A stretch of DNA of 64,000 nt from Ophiura sarsii (Eukaryota; Echinodermata; Ophiuroidea; Amphilepidida; Ophiuridae), in the NCBI GenBank assembly GCA_035610835.1, contig CM069443.1:87728690-87792689 (forward strand). The letters are read 5' to 3'. Positions 33,867-45,010 of this stretch are shown here, piece by piece. Under the pieces are notes generated by a model. It worked only from the letters and a program-made list of their open reading frames with translations, did no database searches and was not told the origin of the DNA. How positions within the stretch are numbered: the stretch's first letter is position 1; the number at the start of each line of letters is the position of its first letter. The translations under genes were made by a program, and so were the position numbers.

Positions 33867-33957
33867 TATAAATAGGCCATGGTTTTGTGTGCAGGGGAAA
33901 TATCTCTTGCGGACTCGACGACTACTTAGCTCCAAACAGAACCGAACCCGAAAACAG
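33867..33957 (+). promoter_or_regulatory. TATA box and untranslated first exon of locus C
   Basis: TATAAATA lies at 33867-33874. A first exon would start near 33898 and end at 33957 before donor GTACGT (33958-33963). The intron would end at TTTCGTGCAG (35660-35669), 8 nt before the locus C ATG. The layout is the same as at locus B. Confidence 0.65.
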
Positions 33958-34618
33958 GTACGTTTGTAATTCAATGCTTACTTTATCAGTATTTATATAC
34001 AGTTGTAAATCCTAAAAAGCCATAATTTCAATAACCTTGGAATACCAGTTGGACTGTTGCCTCCAGAGTATTTGGGTTATTATGTCATGCTTTTATTAGT
34101 TCAGCAGCTCTCATGGTAACGAATTTTCTGATTTACAATAACATTACCTTAAAAACCTTACAAAGCTACAAACGCTGGCAGGCCTTGTAACCAGGCGAAG
34201 ATGTACACGATGCGCCCACACTTGCGTTTCGTTTTGATTTAACACACAAGCGCAGCTTACGATCCATCATTTCTAAATAATTCTAAATACGTCAAAATTA
34301 AATAATTTCATTCTTAAATAGTTGGAATTGGAAAGCAACTAAATATTAATGCAAGGAATATGTATTAGGTTTGTCGGTTATTTAATCTCAAACAGTGTGA
34401 GGTTGTAAGAATATTATGTTTTACATCAGATACTATAGTACATCGAAGACGACGAGATTTTAATTAACATTATTATTAATAATAATATTTTTTGTTAGAT
34501 TTTAAAATACCTATTTAACGATGAAAATTAAAAGTAGTATCTATACTGGAATCGGTTTGTCATCTACACTTGAACGGTTGGGGTTCGAAACATTTAGTTT
34601 TCTGTTAATTTCGTGGTT

Positions 34619-34665
34619 CAAATCTGCGATTTATAAATCTTTAAGATTTATAAATCGCAGATTTG
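34619..34665. repeat. 23-bp perfect palindrome with 1-nt loop
   Basis: The 23-nt arms are exact complements around a single T: CAAATCTGCGATTTATAAAT on the left faces ATTTATAAATCGCAGATTTG on the right. It lies in the first intron of locus C. Such perfect near-loopless inverted repeats are usually unstable, so it is probably young. Confidence 0.85.
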
Positions 34666-34772
34666 TTTGGATTTATGAACCCATACGCATTATAGAAAGG
34701 TTATTTGAGTTTACCGTCGTCCGATACTTGACTGATAAAAATCAGATGCATGTCCACAGTTGCATTCGTAAT

Positions 34773-35145
34773 CAGTGGCGTAGCTCAGGGGGGGGGGGGC
34801 AGGGGGGGCAAATGCCCCCCCCTGACGAAAAAATCCAATTTGAGCCCCCGCCCCCCACCCCTCTAAAAAAAAAAAAAGGGGTGAGAAAAAAAGGAAATAG
34901 GAAAAAATTGAGACAAAAGACCGATGTTATTAGGCAAAAAGAAGGCAAAATTGTAAATGTAGTACATTTACTGTGCGATATTTTTTGACTGTGCGATATT
35001 TTTTGGACTGTGCGAAATTTTTTGAGCCCCCCCCCCACTTACGTGAAATTCACGAGGTAAGTGACTAGAATTTTTTGGGGGGCAACCTTTTACGAAAATT
35101 TTAGAAATCTTGCCCCCCCTGAAAAAAATCCTAGCTACGCCACTG
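34773..35145. mobile_element. hAT-type miniature element, copy 1
   Basis: The ends are CAGTGGCGTAGCT and the inverse AGCTACGCCACTG. A perfect 8-bp target duplication TTCGTAAT flanks it (34765-34772 and 35146-35153). The interior has G- and C-runs, AAATTCACGAGGTAAGTGAC and GGGGCAACCTTTTACGAAAA. CAG-type ends and 8-bp duplications are hAT hallmarks. It lies in the first intron of locus C. Confidence 0.92.
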
Positions 35146-35677
35146 TTCGTAATTGTACAACTTTAGGTCTTACAACATGACACGAGCCTGTAATACGTGC
35201 ATTACAGTTTTGAAGTACAAATAATGGCCTATACGGGATGTATGTATTGTTTGTATGAGTTCATGGTTATTTTTCCACACATATGTATGTCTGGGTTGAT
35301 TCATAGACCCTCTGAATACGTGAAAATGGAGAGCCTAACCGATTTATAACATTTGGCCTAAAGGTTTCCTGGTCTTAATCAGGACGCAAGTGACCCTCAA
35401 TTGTTATTGGATTGGGGTGTTCAGAGGTTTAATGATTTAAATATTATGAATACTAAAGATTACGTATTATAAACTCAGATTATCAATCATTTTAAATCAT
35501 TATTTGGGCTTGATTTAAATCAGAAGATATGCTGAAGATATTTATACGATTTCGATTTCGATTTCGGAAATCAACATCCAAGTATACCAAAAATATACCC
35601 TATATTTCTTACGGTATATATTTAATCGTTATGAAAACGTACAATCATTTATTCTTTGGTTTCGTGCAGATATCAAG

Positions 35678-35788
35678 ATGAAAGCTATCGTGTGTCTTAT
35701 TGTTTTCTCTGTGGTAATGGCTGCCGTGTGCGGCGCTCCGTGGGAGGAAGAGGATGAAGGCGACACCTTAAGAAGGATATTCTGGTAG
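35678..35788 (+). pseudogene. Locus C: truncated member of the four-cysteine peptide family
   Basis: The 36-codon frame begins with the family signal peptide (MKAIVCLIVFSVVMAAVCGA), then PWEEEDEGD and TLRRIFW followed by a stop. The acceptor and 8-nt leader match loci A and B. Compared with B, the LTAQDFYEYF spacer and both KR sites are missing. Where B has a GGAC-GTAAGT junction, C has GGTAGACTC in a different frame, so the usual donor is lost. Two readings are possible: a decayed copy, or a signal exon spliced elsewhere. An alternative weak donor GTGGGA at 35740 is in phase with the locus D exon at 42857. Confidence 0.6.
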
Positions 35789-35799
35789 ACTCATGCAGG

Positions 35800-37180
35800 G
35801 GGAGGAACACGAAGGTTGGCATATTTGGTTCATATTTTGTATATTGAGTTAGTGCCCCAAATTATGCCCAGTGGTGAAATAAAAAAATTCTCCGACCCCC
35901 TTAGGCTAAGATTCATGACCCCCCTAAATGTGGCCCCCCTGGAACGGCAATTATATAAGAAAAAGTAATAAAAGTAGTACATTGGATGAGTCCAAACGAA
36001 CAGAAAGGTACTGCCAATGAGAATCAAACTTCTCATGAGGTAAATTAGTACCCTCCGCTTTGTAAATATGATAAGATGTGTGAAAAAAGTTATTGGGTTA
36101 GTCTATTTTTTCAAAGGGGTGTTTTCCTATTTTCGTGTTTTCAGGAAACTTTAAAAAATGCAATTATTGGACAAAATTTGATTAAAAAAAACAAAACTTT
36201 CATATTTTTTAATTTTTTAAATTTTAACATATAATCTATTTATATCATTGCTTAATCAAATTTAAAAGTCAAAATAATGGTATCTCCTCTGATTCAGTAT
36301 AAACCAACCTCAAAAAGACGAGCAGTTTTGTAAAAGTATGAAAATGCACATTTGTAATTATGCTGAGTTTTCTACAAATGGTTTGTGTAATAGTCTTTTT
36401 TATTCCAATGCAACTACTCCTTGGACACAAAGTAGGGCCAACATAGTCCCTTTATGTCATTAACTATTGTTTATAGGTCAAACCATTTTATTGGAGGGGT
36501 GTTTTTGTCAATACATTATCTGAATTGCACTAAAATAGATGCCTTGTTGATCGTTAAGTTAAATAACGGGTTGTTTTCTCGGGCCACCCACTCAAATATA
36601 CCACTACCCCTATACCACTCACCCCACACCACAACACCCCAACCAACACAACCCACTCCACCACCCCTTAAAACAGAGTGTCAAACAACAGGGTTATGTT
36701 ATAGGGAGTAAACCCTAGCGCTTTACATCACGCATCAGGGTGAGCTATTGCTGATCAGCCGAAACTATACCTGTAAGGATTATCACTGAGTAGCATCATC
36801 AGCCAATGTTTTCAACACCCTACCCCACCCCACCCACCCCACCCCACCCCACCCACCCCATCAAGAGATCTACTCAAAATTCACCAACCCACTTTTTTCC
36901 CTCCTGAAAACATGGTATTAAAAGATTATTTGGTGAACATTCTGCAAATGGTAACAGAGAGTATACTAGGTAGTTGAAACACACGTGAGACTGAAATCCG
37001 ACTCCAAGGCCTGCAAGTTCTGTTCTGCAAGTCAACTAAAGTCGTTGCAAGGATTAGATTACTTTTTGACGGAAGGTGGAGGGGCCTTTGACACTTTGGA
37101 TGACATCACAATAGCCTGTTAAATGCAGGTTTTGAAAGAAAAAAGTGTGATGAAATAAAAAGGAAAAGAAGGAAAATTTT
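35800..37180. other. No supported gene; CA-rich low complexity
   Basis: CCACC/CCCCA-rich low-complexity DNA occurs at 36585-36665 and 36815-36862. Frames here, such as 36454-36711, are products of that composition. Confidence 0.4.
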
Positions 37181-37182
37181 AT

Positions 37183-38987
37183 TTGAAAACTGATTACAAA
37201 ACGCACATTAAAAATGAAGATAATTGTCCTGATCACTGCTCAAAGTATGCCCTTACCGATCCAACAAGTCCCGACTATGATGAGAGCTGTGATCATGACC
37301 ATGATGTACAATGTAACAGATGTTATAAACTAGAGAGGGTACTCGCCGATGTCAAAAATGCTATTCAAAGCTCCACGCTGCCAGAAGATGAAGTACAACG
37401 TCTTCTTTATGAGTTTGACATTGCAAAGTCAGATGTTGGTGCATGGAAAGCTCATATTCTTAGAACATACAACCAAGAATCCGCAAAACACGATGTTCTA
37501 AACTCAATGGATGACAAAAGCATCATGCTTGTCATGGACTGGGCGATGAGAAGTTTTAACCTACTAGATTTAGAGAGCAAATGTCTGATTTTCTTGGAAA
37601 ACGTGGCCGTAGTTGGCATGTAGCGTGTGTGATCGCAAGATCAAAGATTGATGGCAAATTGGAAGTAGAGTGTTATGTACACCTCTTTAATTCTTGTACT
37701 CAGAATTGGTATGCTGTTTCATCAATCATTGAAGATGTTCTGAAACATGTGAGGAATCAAAATGAAGATGTTTCTAAAGCGTTCTTAAAGAGTGACAATG
37801 CTGGCTGCTACCATAGCAGCCAGCTTCTGTTAGCCTTACCACAAATTGGTGAAAGAGTTGGAATTACCATTGCACGATATGATTTCTCCGACCCACAATC
37901 AGGGGAGGATATTTGCAATAGGAAAATTGCTCCAAAAAGTGAAAGCGCATATCCGTAGGTTTGTCAATGAGAAGCACGATGTAGTTACAGCTCAAGATAT
38001 GAAAACAGCTCTAGAGTCCAATGGAGTAAAAGGCTGAAGTAGATACTTCAAAATCACCAGGGGCAGGTGAAAGTATTGAAGGAGTGAGTTTGTTGAACAA
38101 TTTCGCATATGCATGATATGAGAAGGAAGGTATCCGCTGCTGGAAAGCTACAACCAGGGAGAAGGAAAGGTTATCAAGCCCACTCTAGAGAAAACCCCTG
38201 TTATGACTGAGCTAAGAGTGTTGAAGCACAACATCAAGAAACTTCAGCAAATGGACATGTTGCTGAACAGGGTTTCAGTTCTAAGCCTATACTATTTTTT
38301 TGTAACGAACCAGGATGTATCCTTTCATTTTCCTCTGTTGATGATGCAGAACGTCATATGGACACAGGTACCCACACAAAGGAGGAAGAAAAGGACACGT
38401 CATATGACAAAATCAAGAAAAGGTGGGAAATGAAAGTATCCGAGTTGCAGATGACACGTGAACAACAAGCACCTCTTCAACCATCACAAGCATCAATATC
38501 AGATGAAGAACAAGAGTATCAAAGACAACACGGATGGGCTTTGAAAGTTATAAAGCGGGCACCGAGAATTCAAGAAAAGGTGATAAACTATCTAACAGCC
38601 AAATTCAATGAAGGGGCTCGAACCGGAAATATAGCAGATCCAGCTCAGGTCGCCATTAAAATGCGTCACAAACAGGATTCATTACACAACCTGGAATTCT
38701 TGCCACATGAATGGCGCTCTGAAAGACAAATTTCAAGTTTCTTCGGATGTTTGTCTTCACGTCAAAGACGGGCTGAATTAGACATCCTGTTAAGTGCTGC
38801 GGAGGTAGAAGAAGATATGTGGGATGAGGAACACAACCGGAGAGAAATAAGAAATGCCGTTTTCGGTACACTTGATTTTGGACACCCTTTAGTTTACCAG
38901 GAGCATGATTTATGCAAACAAGCTAAAAAACATAAACTCAACCAATTCAAGCTGAAATACTTAGAAAAAAATGTGTGTCCAATGTAA
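37183..38987 (+). pseudogene. Broken DDE-transposase-like gene with zinc-binding motifs
   Basis: Successive open frames on the plus strand fit one ancestral protein. Piece 1 (37183 to about 37590) has paired Cys/His (CPDHC, CDHDHDVQCNRC) and LVMDWAMR. Piece 2 (about 37590-37930) has LKSDNAGCYHSSQLL and ARYDFSDPQSGED. Piece 3 (to 38037) continues with VKAHIRRFVNEKHDVVTAQD. A later piece reads FFCNEPGCILSFSS then ERHMDTGTH, a C2H2-type finger, and runs on to 38987 with a charged tail. At least three frameshifts and in-frame stops at about 38037 and 38125 disrupt it. The acidic residues in MDW and KSDNAGCYH look like a DDE/RNase-H-fold transposase, but I cannot name the superfamily. No terminal repeats were found. 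Confidence 0.6.
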
Positions 38988-39397
38988 GATACACTCGCTC
39001 TATATAATTTCCAAACAAGTATGTCTTTTACACTCGGCTAACACCACGCAATGGATGAAAGTGAGTGGGGTTCGAATCTCAAATGAAGGATAAAAGTTAC
39101 CAAAAGAACAATACCAAATATACATAATGATTTAGGTCTCTTATTAAACAGTATTATTAAAACAAACACAACATAATATCAACATACATTTATATGCAAC
39201 AAAAGAATAACAATTCATTGGTACAAAACAATACATCAAAGATCAAAACACAGTTCCCCCAAACGATGCGTAGAATCTATAGACGCATAGACAGACGTAA
39301 CGTAGAACACAAACTTCGCGAGAATGTCCATCACTGGGTAGCTAGTCCAGGAGAAATACTCTGCGGATGGTACTACAGGGAAGGTGGGGCTTGAAGA

Positions 39398-39695
39398 CAA
39401 GAGAATCGGATAAGAAGCATCGGTGACCTTAGTGAAGAAGTCTGAGGGACCTTTCGATGTCTGGTATTCGCGGTCGCTGTCCATTGTGAAACTCTTTAGC
39501 CGTTTCTAGGCCAGACGCACATCGTCGAATGAAGACATACGCACCATGACAAATTACGTCATCCTTGTCCATCTCGTCCCGACATACCTGTAGTGGTATA
39601 AACATCACATGTACAACAATGTAAACAAGAACTTGTGGAGTTCCATCTCGACAATGTGGACTGAGATGTAATACAGATCTTACTGAAACTTAATT
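39398..39695 (-). other. Unassigned minus-strand open frame overlapping a duplicated segment
   Basis: A minus-strand frame without an obvious start runs from about 39695 to a stop near 39398. It includes CRDGTPQVLVYIVVHVMFIP and DKDDVICHGAYVFIRRCASG. A second frame (39484-39236, 82 codons) overlaps it. Neither matches a family I know. Part of the first is doubled at 40281-40383, so it may belong to an unrecognised repeat. Confidence 0.25.
39585..39687. repeat. 103-bp identical direct repeat (copy 2 at 40281-40383)
   Basis: The two copies, starting TACCTGTAGTGGTATAAACA and ending ATACAGATCTTACTGAA, show no mismatch. They are 696 bp apart. Read on the minus strand each ends ...CACTACAG followed by GTATGT or GTAAGA, which resembles a 5' splice site. 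A recent tandem duplication or the ends of a small element are both possible. Confidence 0.85.
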
Positions 39696-40383
39696 AACTA
39701 AAGACACAGTTCAGAAACCAATTTAAAATACTACATCAAAACGTAAAATCTAGAGGTTGAATTAACTGATAGCGGTGTAAACTAAAATCGTATTATGATC
39801 ATATTATATTCCTGACAACAAAGCACTTATGACCATTCATTATAGTCAACCAAAGAAATAATATGAAACAACAAAATAATACTTTCAATAGCTCAATAGG
39901 CACATCTTTTACACACTAAACATGCTAAAATCAGTCATCCCTGATCTATGCTCTAAAACGCCAAATAGATCAGGACTATAAGTTAATCAACTTCTACAAC
40001 ATAAAATACTAAATTAGTAACAACTGTAATAGTCTTCTAATACAACATTAGGACTACATACATTATTCTAACAACATGATCAAAGTGAATATCCAAGTGT
40101 AGTAACTTCCGTACAACCACATATTGCTCTCATAATATTTAGAGATAACATGCGTGCACCTAAACCAATGGTAAATCCAACATTATAGCATCATACTTGG
40201 ATAATCACATACATTATATACCTACATTAGTATTTAAACAACATTCACCATTTACTATATAACAAAGTGGCATAAGCTCTTACCTGTAGTGGTATAAACA
40301 TCACATGTACAACAATGTAAACAAGAACTTGTGGAGTTCCATCTCGACAATGTGGACTGAGATGTAATACAGATCTTACTGAA

Positions 40384-42856
40384 GACTGGTAGGGTTTACA
40401 AGTCTATATATCTGATCCCAGCACAATGTAGTTTTACAGGTGTACATTCCAAGAAAATGATGTCATATCAACAGGAAGTGCTTAACCCAAAATATCAGTA
40501 TAACAGCAAACACAAGCGGTACGTGTGTTTACTGAGAAAATCTACGTCACAATATTAGGCCTAAGACCTTGTACAATAATAAGCAAGGCGAAAAGGTCAT
40601 GACATGGTAACAGGTCCCATTCATAAATAATAATCAGCTTTTATAGAATAATACACATTTCATGTCTTGAGAATGTGTGACCTCACAGATGATATTTCAA
40701 TAACAAAACAAATCTAGGAATTGTGTGGGCATTTCTTCCACATAATCACTTGCATCATCTAGAAAACATAATAGGCAACAACCTTGTACAGGTTAAATCT
40801 TAAACTCTTATGTTTCGCTTTACATCAGTGAGGGTTAAAATCATCAACACTTGGGGAAAGTACATATTACTATCTATTTTGTATGTTTTTGATAACAGAC
40901 AAAAATCCGAAAAATTAACTCCAAATTTGCCAAAATTAGGGTGTGTTACACCAATTTGAAATTGACCCAGTTGGAACAACATCAAGGAAAGCTAGCTTCA
41001 TTAAGCCTCTGCAGCTATTCATCAACAATGTCCATGCTTTCAAGATAATTAGTTATATTGTGTTACACATTTAGCATTTGGCTTATTCTTCAGAAAGTGA
41101 AATGTTATTTTGTGCTAGCTACAGTTCCTAATCTGTACAAGAATTCTTCTTTGATATATAGGAAGAAAAACATTTGTAACTTTGCGCAATATTCTTGAGA
41201 CCACTATTTCTGGCTCATGTATGTTATGAGTGATATAGTAATGAGTACACAAATGGCATCGCAGTTAAAATCTGAATCTATTGTACTTCTATATCAATCA
41301 TTTTGTGGCCTTGCTTTTGGTAACAAATGTAGCATTTGATATGACTTTTTTTAAATGTTAGTATAAATCATTTGCTCATTCATGCATGGATAATAAAACA
41401 TCAACATTTGTATTATGAAAATGATTCTCGAGTATCTAAGGGAATTACCAACAACTCCGTTTGTGGTCTAATTTTTTTTACAAAATAATTTAGCTTGAAA
41501 CAAAAAAGTTTCACCTTCTAGAGATTGAGCTATTTGATAATTATTTGTGCATTATCAAACAATATACATTTTACTATCACCAGTTAAATGTTGAACTCAA
41601 TTATTATGGTTATTAAATTTTGTTTGATTAATTTAAGGGTTGGATGCATATGTAAAACATTGATTGCTGAGTACTGACAAAGCAAGATATAAAGTACGGT
41701 ACAATTCATGAAAATGCACAAAGAGGGTATAATAGGAACACAGAAAAGGTGATAAAGGCAAATAAACACCCTCTTATATAATGGAACGCTCTTAATTTGA
41801 CTATAAGTTTTAGTCTGCTCATTAACAATGCTCAGATTAAAGAATGAATACTGAATATGACTACTTAATATATGTTCTACCTTGTACAATTACCAAGCTT
41901 TATTAAATGCGTCAAACGTAAAACCATTATAGGACATACACCCCTACGTAATAATGGTATCAACCTTGTATGGTCATGTGTTTGAGCCAGCATACAATAA
42001 GCATACCCATGTGTATTCACATGGTTCAAGTAAAAACAACTAGTGTATTATTCGGTGCCACATTAAAGTTTAAAATGCTATGTAAATTGTGAATTCCCTA
42101 TAAAAATAATGGAATAACCCACTTTTAAGAGGGTTAAACCATTTAAAATGGTTACACGAGTGAGCCGGTCAAATGATGAGTTTATTGGACTGAGTGGGAA
42201 ACTAAATGGGGAACAATTTGTTTGACAATGGTTCAAAACAAGTCAACATGGAAGGGGAAATGGGCATTAAATACATTATAATATTTGCTAAAAATACAAA
42301 AGTGTACCTTCATTAATGTCAAGTGATCAAAATACTCATCATGGCACCATTATTTGAAATGCATTTTTATAAACATTAACAATAGGGTAATACATGGCGC
42401 AAATATTTAAAAAAAAAAGAAGATATGAACATTGTTTTTTTTTTAATGAAAAACGGTGAAAATCACACTTTTGAGATATTTCTAAAACCATGAAAAGTAG
42501 CACCACCCTTATTCTTCATAATGGAACATTCCAAAATAATTTTTAGTTGTTCTGTGTATTTTTGAATAGTAGAAAGATGTCACATCAGATGTACGAAAAG
42601 AGAAAGTGATTAAAGGTACCTTCATTGTTATAAACATAGCAACACATGTCTCCTAAATTCAATATTATCAAGTTTTCAACGGGGATATTTTAGCCTCGTT
42701 TTGAGGGGCTAGTATATCTCCCTAAGGGGGGTACCTGAGAATTTTTCATACTGATATTCATGAATGCTTTGAGGAACACAACAAAACTTCATAGTATGAG
42801 TAAAAAATGCTGACCCCTCTTTTCCTGGATTTTGCAATACTGCATGGTTTTCTCAG
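40384..42856. other. No supported gene
   Basis: AT-rich DNA. The 101-codon minus frame at 41584-41889 has hydrophobic stretches but no start context, domain or splice support. No promoter for locus D was found here. Confidence 0.35.
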
Positions 42857-43505
42857 AATGTCTGTGTTAACAGCGCAAGACTTTTATGAGTATTTTGAAG
42901 TGGAAAATATGGACATGGCAAATAGAGCGGCAGACGCTACTTTAGTTGAGAAGAGAGCAAGGCGGAAAGCTGGACGTATGTTCATTTGTATTTAAAATAT
43001 CTTGAACATAGTTTTCCTCAATTAGATATTTGGGAACATGCATGAATATTATAGTCCCGCGGGCCAAAGCAATCCACTAGGCGTGTCTATTTTTAAACGT
43101 GCGTCATCAGATTAAATATCGCCTGTTGTACGTGGCAACATTGCAATATGTTCATACCTTTGAATCCCTGTTTTTAATACATAAGTTTGTCCAGAGATTA
43201 TCACTTCTTGTGTTATTGGTTTTGGTTTACACAGTGGTTTCACGTCGGAGGTATGTTCTTACCGGTACGTCCTGCTTCAATACAAAGGGACTTTTAAAGG
43301 ATAAATTAGACCTATTGATTGACACTAACATTAATTATAGGCCTAGTGGTCACAAGAATAGTGCCTACATTTGACAAGAGTTTGTTTCCCTTTGTTCTCT
43401 TTGAAATAACAGCGTGTAAAACCCCCTCAGGTATGCAATGCCAATTATGTAACTTGAGGATCAAGAACAAGAACAACATGAGACGCTATGTGCTGTGCGG
43501 AGGGT
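42857..43505 (+). CDS. Locus D: propeptide and mature exons of the four-cysteine peptide family, 5' part missing
   Basis: The first exon (42857-42975) follows TTTTCTCAG and contains LTAQDFYEYFEVENMD, nearly identical to locus B, then VEKRARRKAG, ending in phase 1 at GTATGT. The second exon (43413-43505, exactly 93 nt as in A and B) follows GAAATAACAG and encodes PCKTPSGMQCQLC, then NLRIKNKNNMRRYVLCGG, ending in phase 1 at GTAAGT. From the KR site to CGG there are nine Lys/Arg and no acidic residue. No signal-peptide exon lies directly upstream. ATG at 42858 is in frame but would give a leaderless product. Either D is a 5'-truncated copy, or its leader is supplied by the locus C exon 7 kb upstream (frame-compatible). 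No terminal exon could be chosen. Confidence 0.6.
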
Positions 43506-43668
43506 GTAAGTATATTATCAGGAATTCTATTAATTTTGGGATAGGAAATTGCTATACTGATGTACGTAGCGAAAACAGTCCCTTTGCATATTTACATAAA
43601 TTAGGGTAATCGTCCGGAATGCGTCCGTGACCGGCGTTTAACGCGTTTAACCAGGTTTAACGTCATTT

Positions 43669-43979
43669 TTGGTCAGCATCGGTTTGGTGGCGCTGTTCTC
43701 GCGGTAGATTTACACAGACGACGGTGGCCACGCGAAACCTAAATTTTGAATTCGTATTGGAATAACACGTAATCGCGAATGTTAATCTTATCATTTTGAC
43801 AAATTCATTATAATTAGAAGAATTTTCATCGTTAATCGGGCGATGACTGTTAAAAATTAATTCAAAATGGTGCACTCCCGTTGCCATATTGGGTCATCTG
43901 AGAGACGCGTGGCCAGCGTTGCGTCGTCTGCTACAATCACGCCTTATCGGTATAGCGCCACCAATAATATGCTGACCAA
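43669..43979. mobile_element. Small inverted-repeat element downstream of locus D
   Basis: TTGGTCAGCAT and GGTGGCGCT on the left are matched inverted by AGCGCCACC and ATGCTGACCAA on the right. No clear target duplication. The interior has no ORF of note. Confidence 0.55.
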
Positions 43980-44041
43980 ATTTTAATTTAAAAGTGGCTT
44001 CCGATCGGCAAGCGGAGTGGCACACCCCTGATATTATCATA

Positions 44042-44592
44042 CAGTCATCAAAAAAGTAACTATACAGGTAATAAATGGGCTTCTAACTCTAAAAATATAT
44101 ATAGTCTACTAAAAATATCAAATGATAAAGTTGTTGACAAATTCATCTCCTTTAACATGAGATATTGCTCGCTAGGATCGGGTGATTATTGAGGAAATGA
44201 CACTCCCAAATGTAAGGTGAAGTCCGATTTTTATTTTCACATTTTTATTTTCTACCCGCGGACCCATCTTCGGGTACCTTATCGATTACCGGTAGTGCAG
44301 TTGGGGGATGCATGCACAGGTTGGACAGTCGGCCGTATTGTTCCGATGGATCAATACGCCACACACACGCTACCTGTCATACTCTCCCTGTGTTGAAATG
44401 TAAAATGTGACTTTACCTTACATTTTGGATTGTCACTTCTTTAATATTCAACCGATCCTAGCGTGCAATATCTCATATTAAAGAAGACAAATTTGTCAAC
44501 GACTTTATAATTTAATATTTTTAGATAGGATATATATATTTTTAGAGTTAAAATTCCATTTATTACCTGTATAGTTCCTTTTTTGATGACTG
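44042..44592. mobile_element. 551-bp TA-flanked inverted-repeat element
   Basis: CAGTCATCAAAAAAGTAACT on the left faces, from the right, CAGTCATCAAAAAAGGAACT. Both continue into ATACAGGTAATAAATGG and AACTCTAAAAATATATATA. TA flanks both sides. An inner pair (TATTGCTCGCTAGGATCGG facing CCGATCCTAGCGTGCAATA) extends the arms. Tc1/mariner-type mobilisation is inferred. Confidence 0.85.
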
Positions 44593-44889
44593 TACATGTA
44601 TCACATTCATAACATTTGGGAATTGATTCATATCCAGGATACCTTACATGCCCATCTTTATTTCGTCTAAAATGTTTATACAGGGCCTACATTAATGCTG
44701 CACGATGATAATCCATTATTATCATCTACACTATATGTGAGGAAGTCTTATGATTTAATAAATGTTAATATGCGTTCAGAATTCATTTATACGGTACGAT
44801 CATTTCGAACAATATCATTGAAATTTGTTAATGTCCTGCCAAATATTGCGCTTGTATTCGATCGTCTGAATGGTCCGCATATCTCGGTA

Positions 44890-45010
44890 GCGGTATAGTG
44901 TAGAAGTCCTAATAATGCGAATGATCTCACTGAATACAATGTCATGCTCTACCCCACATCTAACACAGTTCTCAACAACAGAATAAATGTCGGTATCCTA
45001 ATTTGCCTAC
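44890..45010. repeat. Dispersed hairpin-MITE relative
   Basis: CACTGAATACAATGTCATGC and TCTCAACAACAGAATAAAT match, on the opposite strand, the element at 48665-48797. The hairpin ends are more decayed here. Confidence 0.6.
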
